DNA of 64,000 nucleotides from Legionella lytica (GCF_023921225.1 NZ_CP071527.1:2993501-3057500), one strand, 5' to 3'; positions 24,613-33,976 are shown, counted from the first letter of the stretch. Notes: a model not told the origin generated them from the sequence alone. Numbers and translations: made by a program.

Positions 24613-25443
24613 ATGAAAGAAAAAACCGAACAAATAACCCCGTTCTTAGCAAAAATTGTTGAATCTCCCTGGATAAAAGGACCTGTTTTAGGAGCGGGGG
24701 TAATGGCACTGGTTACCCCTTTCTTAAAGTGGACAAACCATGTATACAAAAGTGAGAAAATGCCGCGCGGAAATTACTTCTCCGGTGCCGGTACTTACGC
24801 TTTATCAGCAGTACCTGGATATGCAACCACCTTTGCTTTTAAAGCATTGCTGAACCAAAAACCAGGCGAAACCTCCCAATGGTATGAGTTATTTAGTTCA
24901 TTTGCCGCAGGGAGCCTGTCTGGGTTTGTATGTACGCCATTTGAGGCTTTGGCACAAAATAAACAATTAACCCATAGCGCATCAACAAAAGAAACCATCC
25001 AACAAATGCGTACCCATCATGGTTATAGCTCTTTCTTTCGTGGTGCAATGAGCGTGATGATGAGAGAAGGACTTTGGTCAACTGTTTATATGACCGCAAT
25101 CCCAATGTTGTCCTTATCGTTGCAAAAACAAGATGTTGACAAGCAATACGCTCAACCTTTGGCAATGTTGATAATTGCGGGAGCCTATGGCTTGTTTAGT
25201 TCGCCCTTAAATCAATTGCGTTATCGTAAACAGGAAGGGTTAACTAATCCGGGGATAAACAAAAGTTATCTAGAACATGCCAAGGATATCTTTAATCAAG
25301 ATCTGAAAGCCAGTAATTTGACTCGCATGGGATTTTTCTTTAGAGCAGCGGTCCCACGGGCAATTACAACCACTGTAGCAGCCGGTTTAATGGTAAAAGG
25401 AACAGAGTTCTATAATCAAGCTGTTGACTCCTGCAAACTGTAG
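24613..25443 (+). CDS. Mitochondrial-carrier-like protein, LncP-type effector candidate
   Basis: A 276-residue protein from ATG 24613 (AGGACAGG upstream). It has the three-part build of eukaryotic mitochondrial carriers: repeated helix pairs with SSFAAGSLSGFVCTPFEALAQNKQ, where TPFEALAQ corresponds to the Px[DE]xx[KR] signature of repeat two, then HHGYSSFFRGAMSVMMREGLWSTVYMT, which is the FRG/RE segment between helices, and FSSPLNQLRYRKQ in repeat three. In L. pneumophila the effector LncP is a carrier translocated by Dot/Icm into mitochondria that moves nucleotides. Carriers are otherwise absent from bacteria. The exact substrate, and orthology to LncP, are inferred. Confidence 0.75.
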   Translation: MKEKTEQITPFLAKIVESPWIKGPVLGAGVMALVTPFLKWTNHVYKSEKMPRGNYFSGAGTYALSAVPGYATTFAFKALLNQKPGETSQWYELFSSFAAGSLSGFVCTPFEALAQNKQLTHSASTKETIQQMRTHHGYSSFFRGAMSVMMREGLWSTVYMTAIPMLSLSLQKQDVDKQYAQPLAMLIIAGAYGLFSSPLNQLRYRKQEGLTNPGINKSYLEHAKDIFNQDLKASNLTRMGFFFRAAVPRAITTTVAAGLMVKGTEFYNQAVDSCKL

Positions 25444-25521
25444 CCTTTCTTGGGTCTGCTGGGGAAACCCAGTGGATCTTTTTTTGACAAGCCACCGATT
25501 TGCTTACCATTTAAGGAAAAA

Positions 25522-25541
25522 CCTGGTTGCAAGCAACCAGG
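25522..25541. repeat. Palindromic repeat CCTGGTTGC/GCAACCAGG
   Basis: CCTGGTTGC, two bases, GCAACCAGG: a perfect 9-bp stem, 10 bp from the end of the elaA-like gene. The same palindrome recurs at 41084-41103 and, slightly decayed, at 61791-61809. Confidence 0.7.
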
Positions 25542-25550
25542 CTACATTAT

Positions 25551-25988
25551 TTAGATGTTAAAACTGAGTTGCATGTCTTTATGAGGGATATTTGCATCGA
25601 GATATTCATCACTGCACACTACAAATCCTAGTTTCTCATAAAATGGAATAGCATAGGATTGTGCTCCAAGTTTTGCTTTTTTAACCCTTGGGTCTTTACG
25701 AATCGCTTCAATGATAAAGTTCATCAATGCATGCCCCAGCCCCTTGCCTTGATGCGCATCTAAAATAGCTACGCGCTCAATTTTAGCAAAATCATCGATG
25801 TAACGAACACGTGCAGTACCTGCAGGCTGTTGATCGAGAAATAAAAGGAAATGTTCACTTTGGGGATCAAGTCCATCGACCTCTTCGTGGGCCGGAACAT
25901 TTTGTCCTTCCACAAAGACTTGATAACGGATCTCAAGGCACGTTTGGAGCTCGGTGGCCTCAGAAGTTTTCTTTACCGAAACATTCAT
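25551..25988 (-). CDS. GNAT acetyltransferase, ElaA/YjcF-like
   Basis: A 145-residue GNAT protein. It begins with LEIRYQVFVEGQNVPAHEEVDGLDPQSEH, diagnostic of the ElaA/YjcF branch, then has the acetyl-CoA loop AILDAHQGKGLGHALMNF and the C-terminal PFYEKLGFVVCSDEYLDANI with PH ending. It transfers acetyl from acetyl-CoA to an unknown amine. The start at ATG 25988 has CAGGAG upstream. It is an isolated gene. Confidence 0.85.
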   Translation of the reverse strand: MNVSVKKTSEATELQTCLEIRYQVFVEGQNVPAHEEVDGLDPQSEHFLLFLDQQPAGTARVRYIDDFAKIERVAILDAHQGKGLGHALMNFIIEAIRKDPRVKKAKLGAQSYAIPFYEKLGFVVCSDEYLDANIPHKDMQLSFNI

Positions 25989-26068
25989 TTTCTACATCTC
26001 CTGGAGTGTTGGGCCCCCATTATATACCTCTGACAAAGGCAAGCGTAGCCTTAATGCAGTCCTATTTT

Positions 26069-26686
26069 TTAGGATTCAAAATCGTCTGGCCAAGCAGTAA
26101 TTTTAATATTTAAATGATTGAGCAAGCCGATGACATCAGGGAATGAAAAACGAGCGTCAGTTAAGGTATTATTTTGAATATCAATATCGTAATTTATTGC
26201 GTCTGTAAAATTAGCACGCTTTAAACTAGTATGCATAAATAAACTATTCTGTAAGTCTGTATTCACAAAGCTTGCGTGATTTAAATTAGCTTCCCTAAAA
26301 TCAACATCATGAGCTTTGCATTCCTCTACAATTAAATCTGCAAGTTCTAAGTCATAAAAACTGGAATGGCTAATATTGCTGCTATAAAAATACAAGGAAC
26401 TGGCAAGTTTCACTAAGGGCCAGCTCAATTCAGTCCAGTTGATTCCCACAAGCTTCGAATCGTTAAATGTAACCTCTGAAAATTTACAACCTGGGAATTT
26501 TGACAGCGAAAGATCACAGGAATCAAAATTGCAGTCAGTAAACTTTACTTTACTAAAAATGACCCCAGAAAATTTACATTGTTTGAATTGGCAATTTTGA
26601 AACTCAATCTGCTCCAATTGAGTTTCTTCTAAACTGAGATTAGTAAATGTTTTATCAACGTAGAGCTTAAGATCAAGAACAGACAT
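26069..26686 (-). CDS. Pentapeptide-repeat protein
   Basis: About 205 residues of A(D/N)LXX-type repeats: FQNCQFKQCKFSGVIFSKVK, FTDCNFDSCDLSLSKF, then a break GINWTELSWPLVKLASSLYF with helix character, and DFREANLNHASFVNTDLQNS. Such proteins form a right-handed square beta-helix; Qnr members mimic DNA and protect gyrase, but this one lacks clear Qnr marks and most relatives have no known role. ATG 26686 is preferred over 26695 because AAAGGA is 9-11 bp upstream. A decayed copy of its C-terminus lies at 17662-17850. Confidence 0.85.
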   Translation of the reverse strand: MSVLDLKLYVDKTFTNLSLEETQLEQIEFQNCQFKQCKFSGVIFSKVKFTDCNFDSCDLSLSKFPGCKFSEVTFNDSKLVGINWTELSWPLVKLASSLYFYSSNISHSSFYDLELADLIVEECKAHDVDFREANLNHASFVNTDLQNSLFMHTSLKRANFTDAINYDIDIQNNTLTDARFSFPDVIGLLNHLNIKITAWPDDFES

Positions 26687-26766
26687 AATTCGCATATTCC
26701 TTTCGGTTAATAAGGCATTATTGTCTCATAAATAGAGTAGCAACCTTTGACACTCAGGAAGAAAAA

Positions 26767-26799
26767 CCTTGATTTCGCCTGCGGCTACATCAAGGCTAC
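26767..26799. repeat. Palindromic repeat (ccttgat...atcaagg)
   Basis: CCTTGATTTCGCCTGCGGCT then acatcaaggctac. Arms CCTTGAT and ATCAAGG pair perfectly, with gcctgcggc in the loop. It lies 7 bp from the ankyrin gene stop and is shared with 22583-22617. Confidence 0.6.
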
Positions 26800-26805
26800 G
26801 CTATC

Positions 26806-28752
26806 CTATTCAAACTTGGGGATGACCGGTTGATCATATTCGGTATTAATATCTACACCATAAGTCGTTTGCCCAAAAGCCCTTAATGATTCCCAGGAAC
26901 TAGGGAATTTATGAGGATCAAAATAGTGGAAAAAACGATACGATAAAGAACCGTAACTCACTACTTCGCCGTTAGCATCTCGATTAACGTCAAAATGAAG
27001 TTGCAATGGCTGCTTAAATTGCTCTACGCGCTCTAAAAAGTCTTGCAATGACTCCGCTTGTTTAACATAGTCCACCATTGCTTTTTTCAGCTCTTTCCAA
27101 TCCTCATGGTCTTTAGATTCTCTTGCATCAAGTAATCTATTTTTAACCGTATTTGGATCAAGGCCTGATACAAAACCATCCTGTGAACCTTGGCTCTTTA
27201 AAGCTAATTGCTCCATTTTTCTTACATCCGGCAAACCGGAGTAAACCAATGGTTTTTCTCCAGATAAAACACGTTCCAAATTTCTAAATTGGTGAAATTG
27301 CTTGTGCAGCTTTATTTGTTCATTTCTACTTCTAATCTCAATATGTTGTAAAAACTCATTTTCATCGCGATACGTTTTAATCAAATACGCATCAGAATCG
27401 TGACTAATCACTTTATCTGCTATTTGTCTAAGATATTCGGCCGCGGTAAGCTCCCGACTTATTTTAACTTTTTTCGTCTCATAAGCTCCCTCCACTCGTT
27501 CGTTTTTAGTATAAGTAAAGGTTGCGGTTGCCTTAGGATCAATGCCATGCGCGATTAGAGCTTGAATTACTTCAAGGCGCTTATCGAGCAAAGGAAAAAA
27601 ATCATCTCTATTATTATGTGTCAAATTATCTACATAAAAATGCAATAACGACATATGAGAAGCAAATATCTCTCTTCGCTCCCCATATAAACGATTATTA
27701 AAAGGATCTGCCGGGGAACTGTAATTAATAGTTTTATCAAATTCTAAACCTTTACTTTTAAGCTCGGGTAACAGTTTTAGAATATCTAAGTCCACTAATC
27801 TATTTTCATCGAAGAATTGAAAAAGTAAATAATTAGGTTTTGAGGTAGCCCGATGATTTAACGTGGCGGCATCCGCTGTTTCTAAAAATAAATCAAACAC
27901 TGAGTGATAGCCCATACTCATCGCGGTCATCAATGGAGTACTACCATCATTAGGATTGGTCACATCTAGTCTTGCGTCATGTTCAAGAAGCCATTTCACC
28001 ATATTAAATACAAGTTTTTCTTCCACCTTAGACTGGAGGAAAACTCGCTCCGTGAGCAATTGTATTATGGGCGGTAGTTTTAACCCATTCGATAGCTGAG
28101 TGCTTGCTCCTTCCCTCAACAAATACAGAAATATTTCTATAGCATTTTCCTTCCCTAAACACACTGCCCGAATCGCGGAGCTAAGAATACTCATCTGATT
28201 AATATCACCTGCGGCTTGCATGCTACCTGCAGCCTTTAGCACTTCTTGCACTAGGTCGAGACGACCTGCTTGAATAGCTACATGTATAGGTAACTCATCA
28301 ATTTGCCACTCCCGAGGAACCAACCCTGCGGTTACAAACGCATTGAATAAGGACTCTTTTTCAGCTAACTTGCTCCAAGTAAATACAGGGCTTTCTTTAT
28401 CCGTCATTAACCATTCAAATATTACTCGTTCCTCAACGTTACAATAGCCAGGAAAATACTTATAGGCTAAAAGATTGATTGGAGAGTCTCGTTCTGATTT
28501 TCCATTAAAAAAAGGATTCGCGCCAAGGCCCACTAATAATTTGAATACATCAGAAGAAACCATTGCAGCTTGTAAAAGATTAACTGGCAAAAAGGTTACA
28601 GGATCCCTATAAGCTAAATCGAGTGTATTATACTTTTTAATTACGTTCTCAGCCTTGCTTTTAATTTCCTTCAGCTTCTTTGTTTTGTTCTTGCTTCCGT
28701 GATATTCATTAATGGCGACAAATAAACTTTCTAAACTCTTAGACTGACCCAT
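26806..28752 (-). CDS. Ankyrin-repeat effector candidate
   Basis: 648 residues from ATG 28752 (GGAGAG six bases upstream). Ankyrin repeats are visible: LLQAAMVSSDVFKLLVGLGA near residue 65, ELPIHVAIQAGRLDLVQEVL near 165, MVKWLLEHDARLDVTNPND then GSTPLMTAMSMGYHSVFDLFLE near 260-300, and EVIQALIAHGIDPKATATF near 400. The C-terminal 250 residues are charged and helical, without a recognised catalytic domain. There is no signal peptide. Ankyrin proteins are a major class of Legionella Dot/Icm effectors that bind host proteins. Effector status is inferred from this. Confidence 0.75.
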   Translation of the reverse strand: MGQSKSLESLFVAINEYHGSKNKTKKLKEIKSKAENVIKKYNTLDLAYRDPVTFLPVNLLQAAMVSSDVFKLLVGLGANPFFNGKSERDSPINLLAYKYFPGYCNVEERVIFEWLMTDKESPVFTWSKLAEKESLFNAFVTAGLVPREWQIDELPIHVAIQAGRLDLVQEVLKAAGSMQAAGDINQMSILSSAIRAVCLGKENAIEIFLYLLREGASTQLSNGLKLPPIIQLLTERVFLQSKVEEKLVFNMVKWLLEHDARLDVTNPNDGSTPLMTAMSMGYHSVFDLFLETADAATLNHRATSKPNYLLFQFFDENRLVDLDILKLLPELKSKGLEFDKTINYSSPADPFNNRLYGERREIFASHMSLLHFYVDNLTHNNRDDFFPLLDKRLEVIQALIAHGIDPKATATFTYTKNERVEGAYETKKVKISRELTAAEYLRQIADKVISHDSDAYLIKTYRDENEFLQHIEIRSRNEQIKLHKQFHQFRNLERVLSGEKPLVYSGLPDVRKMEQLALKSQGSQDGFVSGLDPNTVKNRLLDARESKDHEDWKELKKAMVDYVKQAESLQDFLERVEQFKQPLQLHFDVNRDANGEVVSYGSLSYRFFHYFDPHKFPSSWESLRAFGQTTYGVDINTEYDQPVIPKFE

Positions 28753-28938
28753 GAGGCTCTCCATTTTACTCTATATGTATATTTTATCACCATTTCTTGA
28801 GGCACTCAAATTCAGACCCTCCCTAGATTTGACAAATGAAACATCTTTTTTAATGCTTCTTAAATAACTTTGTGAAAAAATTGGTAAATTCTGCGGCTCG
28901 ACACTAAGGGCCTATTCGATCCAATAAAGGTATAAAAT

Positions 28939-29571
28939 ATGTCTATTGATAAGATAGTTTGTGTAGGAAAAAATTACCTTGAGCATGCCAAGGAACTTGG
29001 TGAAGCAATGCCCGAAAAACCCGTTTTATTCTTAAAACCAGCCAGTGTTTTGCACCAAGCCACCCACTGGGGCGAGCAGTTAGTACTTGACTTCCCTGAG
29101 GAAGACAATGCAGTGCAGCCAGAATGTGAAATAGTACTACGCATAGCCCATGATGGATATCGCATGAATAATGAACAGGCTAAAAAGGCTATTTCCGCTC
29201 TTAGTCTTGGCCTGGATATGACCTTAAGATCTCGCCAATCTTTATTAAAAAAGAATGGACATCCCTGGACTACCGCAAAAGTATTTAAAGATGCCGCGAT
29301 CATTGGCCCCTGGATTCCCTATCAGCAATTTACTGATTATATGGAAACAGCTTTTCAATTAAGCATTGATGGCTCACTACGGCAATGTGCTAAAGCGAGC
29401 GAAATGATGATGTGTCCCGAAGATTTATTAGTTTATATTAGTCAATTTTTCCCCTTAAAAGCTGGCGATGTTATTTATACAGGAACCCCAGCAGGAGTAA
29501 CTTCGATATCAAAAGGCAGTCAGGCGGAGCTACGTTGGCGCGATTATTCCTACCTGGTTAAATGGGAGTAA
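28939..29571 (+). CDS. Fumarylacetoacetate hydrolase (FAH) family protein
   Basis: A 210-residue FAH-fold protein of the short YcgM/FAHD1 type. It reads KIVCVGKNYLEHAKELGE, PVLFLKPASVL, VQPECEIVLRIAHDG (metal-binding Glu pair), GLDMTLRSRQ, HPWTTAKVFKDAAIIGPW and AGDVIYTGTPAGVT. These enzymes cleave or decarboxylate beta-diketo acids, for example oxaloacetate or acylpyruvates. All visible metal and active-site segments are present. It is 6 bp upstream of the YggU gene and so co-transcribed with it. Confidence 0.88.
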   Translation: MSIDKIVCVGKNYLEHAKELGEAMPEKPVLFLKPASVLHQATHWGEQLVLDFPEEDNAVQPECEIVLRIAHDGYRMNNEQAKKAISALSLGLDMTLRSRQSLLKKNGHPWTTAKVFKDAAIIGPWIPYQQFTDYMETAFQLSIDGSLRQCAKASEMMMCPEDLLVYISQFFPLKAGDVIYTGTPAGVTSISKGSQAELRWRDYSYLVKWE

Positions 29572-29577
29572 AAAGAT

Positions 29578-29859
29578 ATGTGGTACCAACAAGATGGGAA
29601 CCTAATTACCATTAATGTGTACGTCCAACCTGGTGCCAAGCACAGCGATATTGCGGGTCTTCATGGGGAGGCATTAAAAATTCGCTTGCAGGCCCCCCCA
29701 ATAGAAGGGCGCGCCAACGAGGCCCTAATAAAATTTATTGCACACCTCTTTGATGTTCCAGCCCGGCAAGTACTTTTAAAGCGCGGTGAAAAATCACGGC
29801 ACAAAACACTGATTATCACGGGAAGTAATCGCCCCCCCAGCTGTATCTATCCCTCATAG
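29578..29859 (+). CDS. DUF167/YggU family protein
   Basis: A 93-residue protein with the DUF167 pattern: INVYVQPGAKHSDIAGLHGE, LKIRLQAPPIEGRANEALI, then DVPARQVLLKRGEKSRHKTL. This small conserved family has no settled function. It begins 6 bp after the FAH-family gene. A run of Pro and a short tail end the protein. Confidence 0.88.
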   Translation: MWYQQDGNLITINVYVQPGAKHSDIAGLHGEALKIRLQAPPIEGRANEALIKFIAHLFDVPARQVLLKRGEKSRHKTLIITGSNRPPSCIYPS

Positions 29860-29997
29860 CGCTCATCTGGTAAAAAATCACCATTTAGAAATAATTTACA
29901 CGGGTACTTCACTATTTATACAGGCTCATTATAATCAAGTGTACTAATGCAAAAAAAACACAGGGTTATCTTTGCTAGAAAATTGAGGATGTAAGAA

Positions 29998-31899
29998 ATG
30001 CCGAGTGTAAAAAAACATCATGGACAACTTGCTCAAAATGAGTATGTTGAGTCAGAGACCATCTCATTGACCACGGTCAGCCCCACTCTGCAGAGGCGAA
30101 CCTCTTTTTCTTTCCTTGTGGACACACCTCTCTCGTATAATAGACCATCTTCCCATGCATTAGAGTCCAAATTATTAAAAAGGAGTTCGTCAGCCCCTCC
30201 AATAGAATCTGATGATTTAGACCTTCCCGAAAACCAAGAAAGCACCTTTTTACCACCAATGTTTTCTTCCTCCTCTCAATATTCTCCTCAGGATTCGTCG
30301 ATTACAATGATTCGCAACACAGGGGAAGTAAAAAAATTTTATCTGCGCTCCACTCTATCTCCTGAAGAACAAATAGCGTTACACGATGCCCATCCTTTAG
30401 TAGCAAAAAGAATTTTAGGCCCGATTATGGATACGGGCATGGCCCAGATCTCCCTGCTAGGCCAAGGCACCTTTTCGTCTGTAAGTTTAGCCACAGATGA
30501 ACAAGGAGCGTTTTTTGCTGTGCGCGCCATATTAAGTAAGGAAGAGCTAATCCAAAGCATGCCGAATAAATCATTGCCGCGAGGCAAAGTATTATTCGAT
30601 ACCATGACTGAATTAGAAGCTCATGCCTTATTAAAAACTCAAAATCTTCATGATTCGGTCCTCTTAACAGAAGATGTAGCCATACTCAAAACGCTTAAAG
30701 GAATTCAACTTTATCAATTTTTACCTCTTGCCGATTTAGGCAATGGCAACAGCATAATAAATAAAATGGGTTTTTTAAATGATACCGAGAAAAAGCAATT
30801 ATTTGACTACATCGCCCAGCAATTGCTCCAGGCATTAGAAAAAATTCATGCGCAAAATATTGCAATTAATGACATAAAACCGGCTAACATTTTATTTACT
30901 AGCGCAGGATTGGTCTTTTTTTCAGATCTTGGCGCCGTAAGCTACTTAGATGCACAACATAAACTAAAAAATGCCTCCCCCCTAAAAGATCAGCGCTATT
31001 TAGCCCCCTACCCCCCGCTTGCAGAAAATACATCTGATTATGAGCAGTTAAAAAAAAATCAACGCGCTGACTTATGGTCTTTAGCGTTAACATTATTGGA
31101 ATTCTGGGATCAGTCCATGGTTACCGTATTTATTGATCGCGTTTTAACTCGCCGTTATTTCGAGCCAGCTCCATGGATTATTTCTGCTTCGACCTCCGTT
31201 GCTGGCGTAGGTTATTATGTGGAAGATCCTAAAATACAGCCCCCTATAACAAGGACTACAATAAGCCCTATGCCCTCGCCCTCGAGTCCACTTGCAGCAA
31301 AAACACCAGAAGAACTGCAGGATCTCTATCAAGAGGAATTAGAAACAAGCCTTTTTACCTCCGCTTCATTTGCAACCCTGCCTTTGTCCTATCAAATATT
31401 ATTTAAAGCCATGTTGAATTTAGACCCTGCCCCAAACAATATGACCACCACCTTAGCTTCACTACGTAATGAACAGGATGGTGTATCAATAAACACCCCC
31501 AATATTTTACCCTCATTTGCAAAATTCTTAACAGTTCCTGATGATAAATTTAACGTCGACTTGCTAAAACATATCATCCAAAAAATTGATGAATTATTAA
31601 GCCAGCTTGCAGGAAACACGTTGGTTAGGAGCCAAATCATCAATAATTTAACCATCCATGCTCCCGCTGATTTCGCAACATTTGTTTTGCCGTTAATACA
31701 AAATCTTCACTTTGAAGCAACGAGTCCCAATCAATTTTTTTCTCTGCGTCCTAATCCTTACGAAAAGCCAAGCTCCCTCAAAGAATCGTTTATCAATATT
31801 ATGGAGAAATTATGTAAGGGAGAGCTACCTCATTATATGATACTCAATAATTTATCAGCTCTTTTGTATAGGGATAGTCCACGCAACATAGCCCCATAA
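29998..31899 (+). CDS. Protein-kinase-like effector candidate with Arg at the ATP-lysine position
   Basis: 633 residues with AATTGAGGATG upstream of the ATG. Residues 1-130 are a low-complexity Ser/Pro region. A eukaryotic-type kinase domain follows: glycine loop LLGQGTFSSVSLA (153-165), AVRAIL where the VAIK Lys is Arg176 (codon CGC), a possible helix-C Glu206, catalytic loop AINDIKPANILF with D292, K294 and N297 (HRD changed to IND), and FSDLGAVS with D310 (DFG changed to DLG). The rest is helical. Legionella has several LegK kinases delivered by Dot/Icm. The Arg may mean a weak or pseudo-kinase, or a different Lys in use. Effector status is inferred. Confidence 0.75.
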   Translation: MPSVKKHHGQLAQNEYVESETISLTTVSPTLQRRTSFSFLVDTPLSYNRPSSHALESKLLKRSSSAPPIESDDLDLPENQESTFLPPMFSSSSQYSPQDSSITMIRNTGEVKKFYLRSTLSPEEQIALHDAHPLVAKRILGPIMDTGMAQISLLGQGTFSSVSLATDEQGAFFAVRAILSKEELIQSMPNKSLPRGKVLFDTMTELEAHALLKTQNLHDSVLLTEDVAILKTLKGIQLYQFLPLADLGNGNSIINKMGFLNDTEKKQLFDYIAQQLLQALEKIHAQNIAINDIKPANILFTSAGLVFFSDLGAVSYLDAQHKLKNASPLKDQRYLAPYPPLAENTSDYEQLKKNQRADLWSLALTLLEFWDQSMVTVFIDRVLTRRYFEPAPWIISASTSVAGVGYYVEDPKIQPPITRTTISPMPSPSSPLAAKTPEELQDLYQEELETSLFTSASFATLPLSYQILFKAMLNLDPAPNNMTTTLASLRNEQDGVSINTPNILPSFAKFLTVPDDKFNVDLLKHIIQKIDELLSQLAGNTLVRSQIINNLTIHAPADFATFVLPLIQNLHFEATSPNQFFSLRPNPYEKPSSLKESFINIMEKLCKGELPHYMILNNLSALLYRDSPRNIAP

Positions 31900-32010
31900 A
31901 AAATTGTAGATACTGTTTTTATTTAATCGAGGCCAAAGTAATCAATACTTATCTTAAATGGCTATTTTCAATTCATTTAAGGCATAGAATAGTATCTACT
32001 TGATGTCAAA

Positions 32011-32054
32011 GAGGCTGGCTTTTTATATCAGTTATCTCGCGAAGCCTCCTTTTT
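32011..32054 (+). terminator. Possible rho-independent terminator between the kinase-like and cfa genes
   Basis: GAGGCT (32011-32016) pairs with AGCCTC (32043-32048) and is followed by CTTTTTTA. The loop is long (26 bases), so the call is weak. It lies between two convergent genes. Confidence 0.4.
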
Positions 32055-32103
32055 TATTCCACAGTTCTGACTTGAACAATGTGAAGTTCATAGGTCAGAC
32101 TCC

Positions 32104-33243
32104 TTAAGTTACAGTTCCGTCAAATAGTGGCACTTTATAACCACCACGTACCCCATGCTTGGATAAAACAATTTGCCATAATTGCATGGAACGGGCGCGG
32201 AATCCCCCAGCGCAAGATAATAAATAATAACGCCACATGCGGTAAAAACTTTTGTCATACTGAGCGCTCAAAGAAGGCCAATGCTGTTCAAAATTTTCAT
32301 GCCAAGCCATTAAGGTTTGATCATAATAGGCACCAAAATTAACCCAGTTTTCCATCACAAACAAACCTTCAACTGCTTTGCTGATTTGGCACATAGAAGG
32401 CAACATACCATTAGGAAAAATATATTTATTGATCCAAGGATCACAAAAGGAGGTAGTTAAGTTATTACCAATAGTATGCAATAAAAATAAACCATCATCT
32501 TGCAAACAATCAGCGGCCTTTTGCATGTAGGCTCGGTAATTCAAATAACCCACATGTTCAAACATACCTAAGGAAACAATGCGGTCGAATCGCTCGTGTA
32601 TGTCTCGATAATCCTGAAAACGAATATCAACGGGAAGCCCCGCACAATTTTTTTGTGCATACTCCTGTTGTTCTTTAGAAATGGTAATGCCAACAACAGA
32701 AACACCATAATTTTCTGCTGCATATTTAGCGAAAGAACCAAAGCCACAGCCGATATCCAAAACCCGCATACCGGGTTTAAGCTTTAATTTCTGACAGCTC
32801 AACTCCAATTTATTGCGCTGTGCCATATCCAAATCAGTGGCATTATGCCAATAGGCGCAGGTATAATTCATGCGGCGATCGAGCATAGCCTCAAACAAAT
32901 CATTACCCAAATCATAATGCTTTTGACCAACAATAAGTGCTCGTTTTTTCGATTGATGATTAATAAGTCGCAATAATAAGATCTTAGGCCATAACCACTG
33001 ATTCAATTTCACTTTATTATCAATATCAGCAGTTAGGATACGATCAAAAAACTGATCCAATTGGCGGCAATCCCACCATCCTTCCATATAGGATTCGCCA
33101 AGCCCTAATGAACTATCATTAAGGACACGGACATAAAATTCTTCATTATGAATTTGCGGATCCCAAGGCTCTGTACCATTGGGAATAATCCCTGCTAAAA
33201 ATAACAAATCATCAATAACTTTCTGAGCAGATTTAGAGTTCAT
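32104..33243 (-). CDS. cfa: Cyclopropane-fatty-acyl-phospholipid synthase
   Basis: A 379-residue Cfa enzyme. The N-terminal lipid-binding region has GLGESYMEGWWDC and the start of the catalytic part HYDLGNDLFEAMLDRRMNYTCAYW, both diagnostic. SAM is bound by VLDIGCGFGSFAKYAAENYG. IVSLGMFEHVGYLNYRAYM and NFGAYYDQTLMAWHENF follow as expected, with the conserved Glu and His of the active site. The enzyme adds a methylene bridge to unsaturated fatty acids of membrane phospholipids. It is a single gene; ATG 33243 has GAGGC upstream. Confidence 0.95.
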   Translation of the reverse strand: MNSKSAQKVIDDLLFLAGIIPNGTEPWDPQIHNEEFYVRVLNDSSLGLGESYMEGWWDCRQLDQFFDRILTADIDNKVKLNQWLWPKILLLRLINHQSKKRALIVGQKHYDLGNDLFEAMLDRRMNYTCAYWHNATDLDMAQRNKLELSCQKLKLKPGMRVLDIGCGFGSFAKYAAENYGVSVVGITISKEQQEYAQKNCAGLPVDIRFQDYRDIHERFDRIVSLGMFEHVGYLNYRAYMQKAADCLQDDGLFLLHTIGNNLTTSFCDPWINKYIFPNGMLPSMCQISKAVEGLFVMENWVNFGAYYDQTLMAWHENFEQHWPSLSAQYDKSFYRMWRYYLLSCAGGFRARSMQLWQIVLSKHGVRGGYKVPLFDGTVT

Positions 33244-33436
33244 AAGTAGCCTCTTGCTACTGTAGGTACTAAAGATTATGGCTCATAATTTTGAAATAGT
33301 GCAAATTTAATCAAGGATAGCCGATGGACGGTCATAGTTACCCTTGATTAGATATGTCATTCCCGCGGCACGGAGATGACAGGACGTTTTTGAGGTCTTA
33401 ACGCGAACAGGACTGATGTCCGAGCTTAATAACGAA

Positions 33437-33811
33437 TTAACGGAAACAACAGAAAAGAGAGGATTTATTTTCCGGGTTAACTTTATCTTCTCCACTAGCC
33501 TTGGCTGCTTTCTCTGCATCGCTAAATAAAGAGCATAATTCTTGTAAATTCTCCGGCTTAAATTCAAGGTCACTGATATCAGCACCATGAGCAATCAAAC
33601 TAGTTTTTAACTTTTTTATAAAAGTATAAACTTCACCCTGCTTCTCATCAGAAAGCCCCTTTAGTGAAATATCTGCTGGCGCAAAAACACCATGAGCCAT
33701 GTGAGGTAATTGAATCCCCTGCTTGAGAGCGACCATCTCTTTTCTTAGGCTTTTAAGTTCGTCTTTAGTATAAGGTGTAGTTTGTTTGGGTTCTTGCTTA
33801 GTATATGCCAT
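33437..33811 (-). CDS. Small uncharacterised protein ending in CCFR
   Basis: A 124-residue hydrophilic protein with AAGGAG before ATG 33811. It is lysine-rich, helical and has no signal peptide or membrane span. The tail SSLFCCFR has a Cys pair four residues from the end, which might be lipidated in a host cell, but the last residue Arg does not fit a good CaaX box. I do not recognise a family. It may be a small effector. Confidence 0.55.
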   Translation of the reverse strand: MAYTKQEPKQTTPYTKDELKSLRKEMVALKQGIQLPHMAHGVFAPADISLKGLSDEKQGEVYTFIKKLKTSLIAHGADISDLEFKPENLQELCSLFSDAEKAAKASGEDKVNPENKSSLFCCFR

Positions 33812-33976
33812 TGTAAAATCTCCTTAGTTATATCCAGCGCGAATGATAGCATAAAATGCAGTCGAGCTCAAAATAAAACATTAAGATTCTTTTTAAATCA
33901 ATAAGTTATCTTGCAGCAAGTTAGAAACAGCGGTATTGTTCCATTAATTCAGTGCAGGTGATTAAGGAAGAGGATT

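Noticed and set aside
26069..26686. The pentapeptide-repeat protein as a Qnr quinolone-resistance protein.
   Set aside because: Length is similar, but the sequence has a non-repeat GINWTELSWP segment and lacks Qnr-specific stretches; only the repeat fold is supported.
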